A DNA stretch of 10,252 bases from a bacterium (GTDB lineage Bacteria > Krumholzibacteriota > Krumholzibacteria > LZORAL124-64-63): NCBI GenBank assembly GCA_003646045.1, contig QNDV01000051.1:1-10252 (forward strand). The letters are read 5' to 3'. The translations under genes and the position numbers were made by a program. Below the pieces are notes generated by a model. It did not search any database, was not told the DNA's origin, and saw only the letters and a list, made by a program, of their open reading frames with translations. How positions within the stretch are numbered: position 1 is the stretch's first letter; each line of letters begins with the position of its first letter. Shown here piece by piece: positions 1 to 6,249 of the stretch.

Positions 1-482
1 AGGGCCGGGTCAAGATCTTCGCGCCGAACCCCACTCAGGGCGGATCGTCCATCTCCCACTGGGATGTGAGTGCCAACCCCAGCCTGCTCATGGAGCCTGC
101 CATCACGGGGATCCTGAGCGACACGGTCGACCTGACGATCCAGCATTTCGACGACATCGGCTGGTTCTCTCCCCGGGTTTCGGCAGTGGATGAGGTGCCC
201 GCGGCAGCGGCGCGGCTGGAGGCCAACTATCCCAACCCGTTCAACCCCACCACGAGGATCGCCTTCAACCTGACCCGGTCGGGTGCGGTGAAGCTGGAGG
301 TCTTCGACCTGCGCGGCCGCCTGGTGCGGACCCTGGTGAACGGCAACCTGGGCGCCGACGAACACGTCGTGACCTGGCACGGCCGGGACGACAACGGCAG
401 CCAGGTGGCGTCGGGAGTGTACCTGTACCGTCTGAGTGCTCCGGGCTTCGAGGAGAGCAGGCGAATGGTCTTGATGAAGTAG
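1..482 (+). CDS. C-terminal part of a secreted protein with sorting-like tag
   Basis: The reading frame is open from base 3, so the gene begins outside the window; 159 residues are visible. The first ~55 residues contain SSISHWD, LLMEP and LTIQHFDDIGWF. In my recollection this pattern is the end of the catalytic-like region of secreted PA-domain proteins with metalloprotease-like folds (SxSHWD...LMEP...DIGW); this is recall, not a search. The last ~85 residues form an Ig-like C-terminal domain: NYPNPFNPTT, then VFDLRGRLVRTL, then SGVYLYRLSA, ending RMVLMK. Domains of this type act as secretion/anchoring signals (type IX-like) or FlgD-Ig-like modules. The complete protease at 6250-9603 has the same domain in the same register. 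The stop at 480-482 is followed by a strong terminator, so the unit ends here. The protein is probably extracellular or surface-bound; any protease activity is inference because no catalytic residues are in view. Confidence 0.85.
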   Translation, partial: GRVKIFAPNPTQGGSSISHWDVSANPSLLMEPAITGILSDTVDLTIQHFDDIGWFSPRVSAVDEVPAAAARLEANYPNPFNPTTRIAFNLTRSGAVKLEVFDLRGRLVRTLVNGNLGADEHVVTWHGRDDNGSQVASGVYLYRLSAPGFEESRRMVLMK

Positions 483-504
483 AATTCGATCGATCAGACC
501 ACAT

Positions 505-538
505 GGCCCGACCGTCACGGCGGTCGGGCCTTTCTTTT
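505..538 (+). terminator. Rho-independent terminator after the left-edge gene
   Basis: A perfect 10-bp stem (GGCCCGACCG at 505-514 with CGGTCGGGCC at 521-530) closes a 6-base loop and is followed by TTTCTTTT at 531-538. It lies 22 bases after the stop codon and separates the left-edge gene from the zinc operon. Confidence 0.93.
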
Positions 539-565
539 CCCCGCCGCTGGCCGACTTCACCTAAA

Positions 566-580
566 TGCACTACTATTGCA
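566..580 (+). promoter_or_regulatory. Candidate Zur/Fur-family operator (7-1-7 inverted repeat)
   Basis: The sequence TGCACTA-C-TATTGCA is an inverted repeat of two 7-base arms around one base, with 6 of 7 arm positions symmetric. The 7-1-7 layout is the usual architecture of Fur-family boxes. It sits 36 bases before the Fur-family gene. It also contains TACTAT (571-576), a possible -10 element, so a bound repressor would block the promoter. No clear -35 hexamer is visible at the right distance. That Zur binds here is inference from position and symmetry. Confidence 0.55.
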
Positions 581-615
581 CCTGCACTCCGGTTTCCATA
601 CGACAGGAATGAGTC

Positions 616-1053
616 ATGGCCGAACACGACACCGACAGCATCCGCTCCGAACTCCACGCCGCCGGACTGCGCGCCACCGGCGCCAGGATCGCCGTGCTGC
701 AGGTCCTGCGCCGGGCCGAACGACCCGTCAGCCACGGCGACGTGGTGGCTGCCCTGGGCACCGACACCTGGAACCGTGCCACCCTCTACCGCAATCTCAT
801 CGACCTGGAAAAGGCCACCCTCGTACGACGCACCCAGCTGGGCGGCACGGTGTGGCGCTTCGAGGCCGCAAGCCAGGAACACGGCGTTCTTTCCCATCCC
901 CACTTCGTCTGCACGTCATGCCGCAAGGTCGTGTGTCTGCCAGAGCTGGAGGTAGCGCCCCGCCCAGCGGCCAACTGCCGACGCGCCATCGCACAGGGCG
1001 CCTTCGAGGTTCATCTGCTGGGTGTGTGCGATACCTGTGGAGGGGCGTCATGA
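616..1053 (+). CDS. zur: Fur-family metalloregulator, probably zinc uptake regulator Zur
   Basis: This 145-residue protein has the normal Fur-family size and order. The N-terminal winged helix (about 1-82) carries the recognition-helix signature NRATLYRNL (53-61). The C-terminal dimerisation/metal domain has a His cluster HPHFVC (94-99) and two CxxC pairs, C99/C102 and C138/C141, which in this family hold a structural zinc. H89, H94 and H96 are candidate sensory ligands; C107 and C121 are extra cysteines of unknown role. The family represses transcription as a metal-loaded dimer. Zinc specificity is inferred from its place as first gene of an operon with znuA, znuC and znuB. Fur, PerR or Mur specificity cannot be excluded from sequence alone. 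The ATG at 616 has AGGA at 605-608, 7 bases upstream. The stop overlaps the znuA start (ATGA, 1050-1053), implying coupled translation. A 7-1-7 palindrome upstream suggests autoregulation. Confidence 0.85.
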   Translation: MAEHDTDSIRSELHAAGLRATGARIAVLQVLRRAERPVSHGDVVAALGTDTWNRATLYRNLIDLEKATLVRRTQLGGTVWRFEAASQEHGVLSHPHFVCTSCRKVVCLPELEVAPRPAANCRRAIAQGAFEVHLLGVCDTCGGAS

Positions 1054-1898
1054 AGCTGTGGCTCCGGGGTTTGCTGATGATGCTGGCGACGACGGCCTGC
1101 GCCGAGCCGGTGCCCGTGGCGGTGAGCATCGCTCCGCAGGCCTGGCTGGTAGAACGCCTGGGCGGCTCACTGGTGACGGTGGTCACGGCCATGGCTCCCG
1201 GTGAATCCCCCCACTCCTTCGACCCCACGCCCAGGCACGTGGCCCGCTTGTCCGGGGCCCTTGTCTACTTCGCGGTGGGCGTGCCCATGGAGAACCAGCT
1301 GCTGCCGCGCCTGGAATCCACCTGCCCGGAAATGAAAATTGTCGACACTACGGCGGACATCCCCCGGCTTGCCGAGGCGGATATGGATGAGCACGCCGGG
1401 CACGAACACCAGGATCCCCACGTCTGGCTCGACCCGCATCTGCTGAAGATCCAGGCCCTGGTCATGGTCGAAACTCTCTGCCGCCAGGACCCCCGCCACA
1501 CCCAACGTTATCTCGCCGCCGCCGCCGAACTGACCGTGGAACTGGACACACTACACGAGCAGATGGCCACCATCCTGGCTCCGGTCCGGGGCCGGGAACT
1601 CTTCGTGTTGCACCCGGCATTCGGTTACCTGGCATCCGCCTACGGGTTGCGCCAGGTTTCCCTCGAACCGGCCCAGGGTGACCCTTCACCGCGCCAGCTC
1701 GCCGAGGTCCTGGATCATCTGGCCGCCTCCGGTGCCCGTGCCGTCTTCACACAGCCCCAGGTATCCATGTCCGCTGCTCGCGCCGTAGCCCGCGAAGCAC
1801 AGGTCGAGTTGGTGGTTCTGGATCCCCTGGCGGCCGATGTGGACGCCAATCTGCTGCGCATGGCCCTGGCCATCCGGGAGGCCCTCCATGGCGAATGA
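1050..1898 (+). CDS. znuA: Zinc ABC transporter substrate-binding protein
   Basis: This 282-residue cluster A-I (ZnuA/TroA-type) solute-binding protein captures zinc and delivers it to the ZnuB permease. Residues 1-18 form a signal peptide with a hydrophobic core (LLMMLATTA) followed by ACA-EP. Cleavage by signal peptidase I after A18 fits. C17 could instead be lipidated, but TTAC is a poor lipobox because it lacks Leu/Val/Ile at -3. The metal ligands expected for the family are visible: H55 (ESPHSFDPTP), H124 (DPHVWLDP), H188 (HPAFGYLASAYG) and D258 (VVLDPLA). A short acidic His-rich loop (D111-H124, with H115, H118, H120) precedes the second ligand, a feature of zinc rather than manganese binders. 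The ATG at 1050 has a strong GGAGG at 1039-1043, 6 bases upstream, lying inside the end of zur. The 3' end overlaps znuC by 11 bases. The His-rich loop is short compared with enterobacterial ZnuA. Confidence 0.93.
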   Translation: MKLWLRGLLMMLATTACAEPVPVAVSIAPQAWLVERLGGSLVTVVTAMAPGESPHSFDPTPRHVARLSGALVYFAVGVPMENQLLPRLESTCPEMKIVDTTADIPRLAEADMDEHAGHEHQDPHVWLDPHLLKIQALVMVETLCRQDPRHTQRYLAAAAELTVELDTLHEQMATILAPVRGRELFVLHPAFGYLASAYGLRQVSLEPAQGDPSPRQLAEVLDHLAASGARAVFTQPQVSMSAARAVAREAQVELVVLDPLAADVDANLLRMALAIREALHGE

Positions 1899-2694
1899 AA
1901 ACACACCGGTGATCGAGGTCCGTGACCTCGATTTCGCCTATGGCCACCACCCGGTACTGCGCAATGTGAACGTCACCATCGACGCCGGCAGTTTCGTCTC
2001 CATCGTGGGGCCCAACGGCGGTGGCAAATCCACGTTGCTCAAACTGGTCCTCGGTCTGCTGCGTCCCGACCGCGGCGATGTGCGGATCATGGGTCAGTCG
2101 CCCCGACAGGCCCGCAGGCAGGTGGGCTACATGCCCCAGCACGCCCACGTGGACCCACGGTTTCCCGTGACGGTCACCGATGTCGTACTCATGGGCCGCC
2201 TGGGTCCGGGCCGCAGCATAGGTCCCTACCGCAGCGAGGATCGTGACGGAGCACAGCAGGCCTTGGCCGAGACCAACGCCGCGGACCTGGCCAAGCGTCG
2301 ATTCAGCGACCTGTCGGGAGGTCAGCGCCAGCGCGTGCTCATCGCCAGGGCGCTGGCCTGCGAACCGGGGCTGCTGCTGCTGGACGAACCCACGGCCAGC
2401 CTCGACCCCGGCGTGCAGGACGACCTGTTCGAACTGTTGAACCGCCTCAACGATCGCATGACCGTGGTACTGGTTTCCCACGACGTGGGCGTGGTCTCGC
2501 AATACGTGGACAAGATCCTGTGCGTCAACGGGGCGGTGGATGAGCACGATTCCAGCGCCATCAGCGGTGCCTTGGCCGACCTTTACCGCGGCAACAACGG
2601 CCTGGCCCTGGTGCGCCACGACCACAGCCACGGATTCGCCGCCGACCATGGTCCCGACCACGATCCTGAAGACAACGGGCACCATCATGGGTGA
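1888..2694 (+). CDS. znuC: Zinc ABC transporter ATP-binding protein with His-rich tail
   Basis: This 268-residue ATPase powers import through ZnuB at the cytoplasmic face. All motifs are intact: Walker A GPNGGGKST (41-49), Q-loop YMPQ (Q84), signature LSGGQ (142-146), Walker B LLLLDEP (162-168), D-loop SLDP (171-174) and switch His in SHD (H198). After the ATPase core, the last 25 residues hold 8 histidines among aspartates (H244, H246, H248, H254, H258, H265-267), a likely metal-binding tail. His-rich segments are known in some zinc transport ATPases, but their role is not established. The ATG at 1888 has GGGAGG at 1876-1881, 6 bases away. Earlier in-frame starts would lie deep inside znuA and are not supported. 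The gene overlaps znuA by 11 bases and znuB by 8; the final His codons overlap the znuB start. Confidence 0.94.
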   Translation: MANENTPVIEVRDLDFAYGHHPVLRNVNVTIDAGSFVSIVGPNGGGKSTLLKLVLGLLRPDRGDVRIMGQSPRQARRQVGYMPQHAHVDPRFPVTVTDVVLMGRLGPGRSIGPYRSEDRDGAQQALAETNAADLAKRRFSDLSGGQRQRVLIARALACEPGLLLLDEPTASLDPGVQDDLFELLNRLNDRMTVVLVSHDVGVVSQYVDKILCVNGAVDEHDSSAISGALADLYRGNNGLALVRHDHSHGFAADHGPDHDPEDNGHHHG

Positions 2695-3526
2695 TTTCCT
2701 CCAGGCCCTGGCGACCCACGCCTTCCTGCGCCAGGCCCTGGCCGCGGGCCTGCTGTCCAGCGTGGCGTGCGGCGTGGTGGGAACCTACGTGGTGACCCGG
2801 CGCATCACCATCATCGCCGGCAGCCTGGCCCACACTGTGGTGGGCGGCATGGGCGCGGCGTACTGGCTGCGCACCACCCGTGGTTGGGACTGGCTGCATC
2901 CCCTGTATGGCGCGGTGGTGGCGGCCATCCTCGGCGCGGTCCTGATCGGGGTCGTACGCAACCGGGGTCGCGGCCGCGAGGACGCGGTAATCTCGGCCCT
3001 GTGGGCGGTGGGCATGGCCGCGGGAATCATGTTCCTGTTCCAGACCCCCGGCTACAAGGCCGACCTCATGACGTACCTCTTCGGCAACATCGCCATGGTG
3101 GATCCCCTGGCCCTGCGCCTGCTGGTGGGACTGGACCTGCTGATCCTGGTGCTGGTCGTGCTGTTCTACAACCCGCTGCTGGCCATCTGTTTCGACGAGG
3201 AGTTCGCGAAGTTGCGCGGCGTGCGGGTGGGGCTGCTCTACACCCTGCTGCTGGTCCTGACCGCCCTGACCATCGTGACCCTGGTCTACGTGGTGGGCAT
3301 CGTGATGGTGATCGCCCTGATCACCCTGCCCGCCTCGGTGGCCGGGCTATGGACCAACCGGCTGTGGCCCACCATGGTGCTGGCCGCGGCACTGAGCGCG
3401 ACCTTCACCACCCTGGGCCTGGCCCTGAGCTACTCGGCCGATCTGCCGGCGGGGGCCACCATCGTCCTGCTGGCCGGCGCCGTATACGCCGCGGCGCATC
3501 TGTTGCCGATGGGCAACCGGGACTAG
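2687..3526 (+). CDS. znuB: Zinc ABC transporter permease (ABC-3 family)
   Basis: This 279-residue inner-membrane permease forms the zinc channel as a dimer. The sequence is a series of hydrophobic helices with short polar loops, about eight by eye. The ABC-3 signature region is visible near residues 38-58 (RRITIIAGSLAHTVVGG), with H49 in the conserved GSLAH position. A cytoplasmic segment rich in Arg (NRGRGRED, about 92-99) and a coupling region around FDEEFAKLRGVRVG follow. The length is typical of the family. The start at 2687 overlaps znuC by 8 bases and has only a weak GGG upstream, so translation probably depends on ribosomes finishing znuC. The last codons contain a perfect 6-bp hairpin (3502-3517, GTTGCC/GGCAAC), but no T-run follows. 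The gene ends 7 bases from the stop codon of the convergent gene, so there is no room for a terminator between them. Confidence 0.93.
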   Translation: MGDFLQALATHAFLRQALAAGLLSSVACGVVGTYVVTRRITIIAGSLAHTVVGGMGAAYWLRTTRGWDWLHPLYGAVVAAILGAVLIGVVRNRGRGREDAVISALWAVGMAAGIMFLFQTPGYKADLMTYLFGNIAMVDPLALRLLVGLDLLILVLVVLFYNPLLAICFDEEFAKLRGVRVGLLYTLLLVLTALTIVTLVYVVGIVMVIALITLPASVAGLWTNRLWPTMVLAAALSATFTTLGLALSYSADLPAGATIVLLAGAVYAAAHLLPMGNRD

Positions 3527-3533
3527 CGCGCAC

Positions 3534-4442
3534 TCATCGTACGTCGATTTCACCCATTTCCTGGTCGATGGAAAAACGGAGCACCGGCAGGGGCACTTCA
3601 CCCGGCGCCAACTCCAGATCATCCGGCAGTGTTTCTACGCCCTGGACCACGACGTTGTCGGGCACCCGCACGTCCATGCCCCCCATTCGTACCTTCAGGC
3701 GAATATCGCAGTCCTGTAGCCAGGCACCGTCGAGCCCTATATCCGCGCCACCCATGCGACAATCCACCACCAGCGAGCGGGGGCTGGCATTGCCCAGTCC
3801 CGCGGCGCCGAAGCCTCCCATGGAGCCGTGAATCACCAGGTGGTCCATGGGCTCGCGCACCGGTTCGTCGAATTCCAGGGCAAAGCCGCCCTGGGAGTAA
3901 TCTATGTCGGCGTGGGTAAGCCACAGCCCACCCAGTTCCGCCTCGAACCCGCCCTGGCGCAGCCGGATCTCCAGACCCACCGGCAGATCCGCCGGAATAC
4001 GCACCACGACACTGGCATCGCCACCGCCGGCCATGATCTGGCGGAAGAGGGCCTGCATGCCGGGCATGGTGCGGTGGAATCGCAGTTCATAGACCCAACT
4101 CGAGTCGGGCGCCACCTCGTAGTTTTCCACCACCTCGTGTACTTCGGCGTCGTACTTCACCCGGACGTTGAGTTGTTCGCCGGGACGAGCGGGTTTGATT
4201 ATCAGTTCACCCTGGCTCACATCCAGGATCAGCCGTCCGGGATGAATGGTCGACAGCTCGGCGTCCGCAATCACCGCTTTCGGCGCCAATGCCTCCGGCG
4301 CCAGGACCGTGTCCATGGGGCGCTTGTCCTTCATGCTGATGCCGGCGAGGACCGCCATGATGACCAGGAACAACACGAAAAGGCCAAAGAGACCGAGACA
4401 TCCGAACAGACAGGATTTCAGGACACCGGGGCGCTCTTTCAT
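3534..4442 (-). CDS. Membrane-anchored protein with ~22-residue GG repeats (toastrack/LiaF-C-like)
   Basis: This 302-residue protein has a single transmembrane helix (about 11-34, CLFGCLGLFGLFVLFLV onward) after a short basic start, and the rest is soluble. I recognise no named family with certainty. The C-terminal half contains a degenerate repeat headed by (Q/M)GG or MGE: Q163GGFEAEL, Q184GGFALEF, M208GGFGA, M230GGADIGL, M253GGMDVRV and M296GEIDVR. The spacing is 21-24 residues, with one gap of 43. Alternating hydrophobic and polar residues after each GG suggest stacked beta strands. This resembles the adhesin-like, toastrack or LiaF C-terminal domains (DUF4097/DUF2154 type) found in envelope-stress proteins; that link is inference. 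The ATG at 4442 has a weak GGGA upstream. The gene follows the glycosyltransferase by 58 bases on the same strand with no terminator seen between, so both may share a transcript. Its 3' end faces znuB with a 7-base gap. Confidence 0.8.
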   Translation of the reverse strand: MKERPGVLKSCLFGCLGLFGLFVLFLVIMAVLAGISMKDKRPMDTVLAPEALAPKAVIADAELSTIHPGRLILDVSQGELIIKPARPGEQLNVRVKYDAEVHEVVENYEVAPDSSWVYELRFHRTMPGMQALFRQIMAGGGDASVVVRIPADLPVGLEIRLRQGGFEAELGGLWLTHADIDYSQGGFALEFDEPVREPMDHLVIHGSMGGFGAAGLGNASPRSLVVDCRMGGADIGLDGAWLQDCDIRLKVRMGGMDVRVPDNVVVQGVETLPDDLELAPGEVPLPVLRFSIDQEMGEIDVR

Positions 4443-4500
4443 GGTCTCATTCCCATCTGCCGGGTGACGGCGGAATCTGAAATAAAGGGCGATTGACGGT

Positions 4501-5937
4501 TCAGCGTTCGATCCGGTAGATCGCGGTGTTGTGGCTTACGACATCGTAGCGCAGTAGTTGCACCAGCGTCACGCGCTTCTGCAGATCCGGCGGCAGGGGG
4601 CTCGCCAACAGGGGATCCAGGGCCGGGACCAGACTGTGCACCACCCCCACGTTGACGATCATGTACTCGGCGCCCCCATTCCGGGCCCAGGCCACCAGTT
4701 CCACTGCCCGCAGGTTTGCCGGATACTTGATGAAGGCACACCCTGCCCAGTAACTGGTGTACGGCTTGTAGGCGGCGATCACCGTATCGGGTTCCACGTG
4801 TTCCCGCAGCCAGAGCCCCCCGTCCTTCAGGCCGTGGTAAGCCTCGGTGTTTCGCATCACCCAGGGAAAATCATCGGTAACCGCGAGGGCCAATCCCCCC
4901 AGACAGATGAATCCCAGCACCGCCCCGCGCATACGGATACGGCCCGGCAACGGCCACTGCAGGATCCACCACAAACCCTCACCGGCCGCCAGGAGCAGGA
5001 ACGGCAGGTAAGGCGCCCAGAACCGCACCACCATGGGATTGATGATAAAGGGTATGGGTAGCATGGGGGCCAGCATCCAGAGCCAGCGGCCCCTGCGCAC
5101 AACCATGCCGAGTACCGCAGCGAGTGCCAGTGGCCACCCGATGAGACCCGGCAACCGGGGCAGGAATATGCCCAGATTTCGTACCACGAGACCCACATAA
5201 TCCAGGCCCGGGTGAGCCGCGAGACTGAGTGATATCGCTACCGACTTGCCGCTCAAACTCAAGACGCCGGAGGTGACCTTGAGAAAGACCACGTACGGCA
5301 CGACAGAGGCGAGGACGGTGAAGCCGAAGGCCCAGGGGGCGCGGCGCTCGCGCCAGAAGTGATACAGAGCCAGGCCGGTGGCCGCAAACAGCGCCTCGGG
5401 CCTGATCAGGTAGGCGAAACCGAATAGAAGCCCCGCCCGCCAGTCCAGGCGCCGACGTGCCAGCAGCCAGGCGCCCAACAGTGCACAGGCGTACGACATT
5501 TCCGACAACGCGGTCTTGGACAGCACCAGGGTCTCGGGAAGAAACGCCACCAGCGCGGCTGCACCCAGGGCCGGCCACGCCCCCAGGCGCGGCCTGATGA
5601 GCAGGTACGTCAACAGGGCGAACAGGGTGCCGAGCACAGCGTTGGCATAGTGGGCCGTCCGCAGCAGGATAGCCGGATCGCCCGCGTCCAGAAAAACGGC
5701 CGGCCCCGCCACCAGCAGGGGCCAACCCGGAGGAAAGCAGCTGTGGGGCAACTGCCCCTGGCTGAGCAGCCGGGCGGTCTGGTCCAGGTAGAAAACGGCA
5801 TCAACGCTGAGAAAAGCATTGTTGGCGGCCAACCACAGTCGCAGCCCAAGGGCCGGCAGGAGGACCAGTAACAAGGCCGTCCAGTCCCTGCGGGCGGAAA
5901 CTCCGTACCCTCTGGAAGGCGTAGTGCTGGCAAGCAT
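4501..5937 (-). CDS. GT-C type membrane glycosyltransferase (family 39-like)
   Basis: This 478-residue polytopic protein resembles the PMT/ArnT/Rgt group, which transfers sugars from polyprenyl-phosphate donors to lipid or protein acceptors outside the inner membrane. Helix 1 is about 19-37. The first external loop carries SVDAVFYLDQTARLL, where D46 is the probable catalytic or metal-binding acid of the family's D-x-x-x-Y type motif. CFPPGWPLLVA (67-77) is also typical. About ten further hydrophobic segments follow, then a soluble C-terminal domain (about 350-478) including LREHVEPDTVIAAYKPY and ending IYRIER. Donor and acceptor cannot be told from sequence. I chose the ATG at 5937. The frame stays open upstream to a TTG at 6030, but that TTG is the first three bases of a near-consensus -35 box, and the longer N-terminus is neither hydrophobic nor conserved-looking. 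With the ATG, a short basic tail precedes helix 1. The neighbour 58 bases downstream is an anchored repeat protein. Confidence 0.85.
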   Translation of the reverse strand: MLASTTPSRGYGVSARRDWTALLLVLLPALGLRLWLAANNAFLSVDAVFYLDQTARLLSQGQLPHSCFPPGWPLLVAGPAVFLDAGDPAILLRTAHYANAVLGTLFALLTYLLIRPRLGAWPALGAAALVAFLPETLVLSKTALSEMSYACALLGAWLLARRRLDWRAGLLFGFAYLIRPEALFAATGLALYHFWRERRAPWAFGFTVLASVVPYVVFLKVTSGVLSLSGKSVAISLSLAAHPGLDYVGLVVRNLGIFLPRLPGLIGWPLALAAVLGMVVRRGRWLWMLAPMLPIPFIINPMVVRFWAPYLPFLLLAAGEGLWWILQWPLPGRIRMRGAVLGFICLGGLALAVTDDFPWVMRNTEAYHGLKDGGLWLREHVEPDTVIAAYKPYTSYWAGCAFIKYPANLRAVELVAWARNGGAEYMIVNVGVVHSLVPALDPLLASPLPPDLQKRVTLVQLLRYDVVSHNTAIYRIER

Positions 5938-6001
5938 CTGGTGCAATCCCGTCTTCTGGAACCGGTGGAATCCAACGGCTGATCGGCCCTGAACAGCGTC
6001 G

Positions 6002-6030
6002 ATTGTAGTGTTCACCGGCACCGCGGTCAA
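6002..6030 (-). promoter_or_regulatory. Sigma-70-type promoter for the glycosyltransferase gene
   Basis: Read on the minus strand, TTGACC (6030-6025) and TACAAT (6007-6002) are separated by exactly 17 bases. Each hexamer matches the sigma-70 consensus at 5 of 6 positions. Transcription would start near 5995, leaving a leader of about 58 bases before the ATG at 5937. This is the best promoter match in the window and argues against any start upstream of 5937. Confidence 0.75.
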
Positions 6031-6081
6031 TCTAGCTAAACATCACATTTGATCCCATGGCCGGGATTTATAGAGATGGTA

Positions 6082-6111
6082 TTGATCAGAGTGCGCAGAG
6101 CCTGCTAGAGT
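6082..6111 (+). promoter_or_regulatory. Probable promoter of the subtilase gene
   Basis: TTGATC (6082-6087) and TAGAGT (6106-6111) are 18 bases apart, each with 4 of 6 consensus positions. TG at 6103-6104 gives an extended -10. Transcription from here would leave a long leader of about 130 bases before the ATG at 6250. The promoter at 9704-9733 has the same spacing and similar hexamers. The rest of the 312-base divergent region holds the opposite-strand promoter and a weak hairpin; I see no gene in it. Confidence 0.5.
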
Positions 6112-6181
6112 GCCCCGACGTTCGTGCCTTTTACGCAAACCATGGACAAGCACCCGAGGAGACCGGTCCGAACTCACTAGC

Positions 6182-6213
6182 GTGGGCACATCCGTGTTTT
6201 TCGGGGAGCCCAC
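6182..6213 (+). other. Weak leader hairpin before the subtilase
   Basis: GTGGGC (6182-6187) can pair with GCCCAC (6208-6213) around a 20-base loop, in the untranslated leader and 24 bases before the ribosome binding site (GAGGAGA at 6238-6244). No T-run follows, so it is not a terminator. It could affect mRNA stability or be chance in GC-rich DNA. I do not recognise a known riboswitch. Confidence 0.25.
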
Positions 6214-6249
6214 ATCTGACAACAACCCAATAGCGCTGAGGAGAAACGA

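Noticed and set aside
576..1049. Long in-frame upstream extension of znuA
   Set aside because: It overlaps zur in another frame, has an Arg/Pro/His-rich composition typical of a GC-rich shadow, and a strong ribosome binding site plus signal peptide fix the start at 1050.
1747..2688. 313-codon open frame on the minus strand opposite znuC
   Set aside because: It is antisense to an intact ZnuC with all ATPase motifs; low-complexity Val/Gly/His-rich product, no recognisable domain.
2767..3831. 354-codon + strand frame across znuB and the convergent gene
   Set aside because: Its product is Gly/Arg/Pro-rich without domains and runs through two well-supported genes in other frames.
3828..4496. 222-codon + strand frame opposite the anchored repeat protein
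   Set aside because: The minus-strand product has a clear membrane helix and regular repeat; the + frame has no start signal or family features.
6052..6067. ATCCC-N6-GGGAT inverted repeat as an operator
   Set aside because: Five-base arms are expected by chance in a region this long, and no adjacent regulator supports it.
6142..6180. 12-codon ORF (MDKHPRRPVRTH) as a leader peptide
   Set aside because: There is no ribosome binding site and no run of one regulatory amino acid; the length is easily chance.
6121..6215. Possible cyclic-di-GMP (GEMM) riboswitch, prompted by GCAAACCATGG
   Set aside because: The remaining conserved core and pairing of that riboswitch class could not be found.
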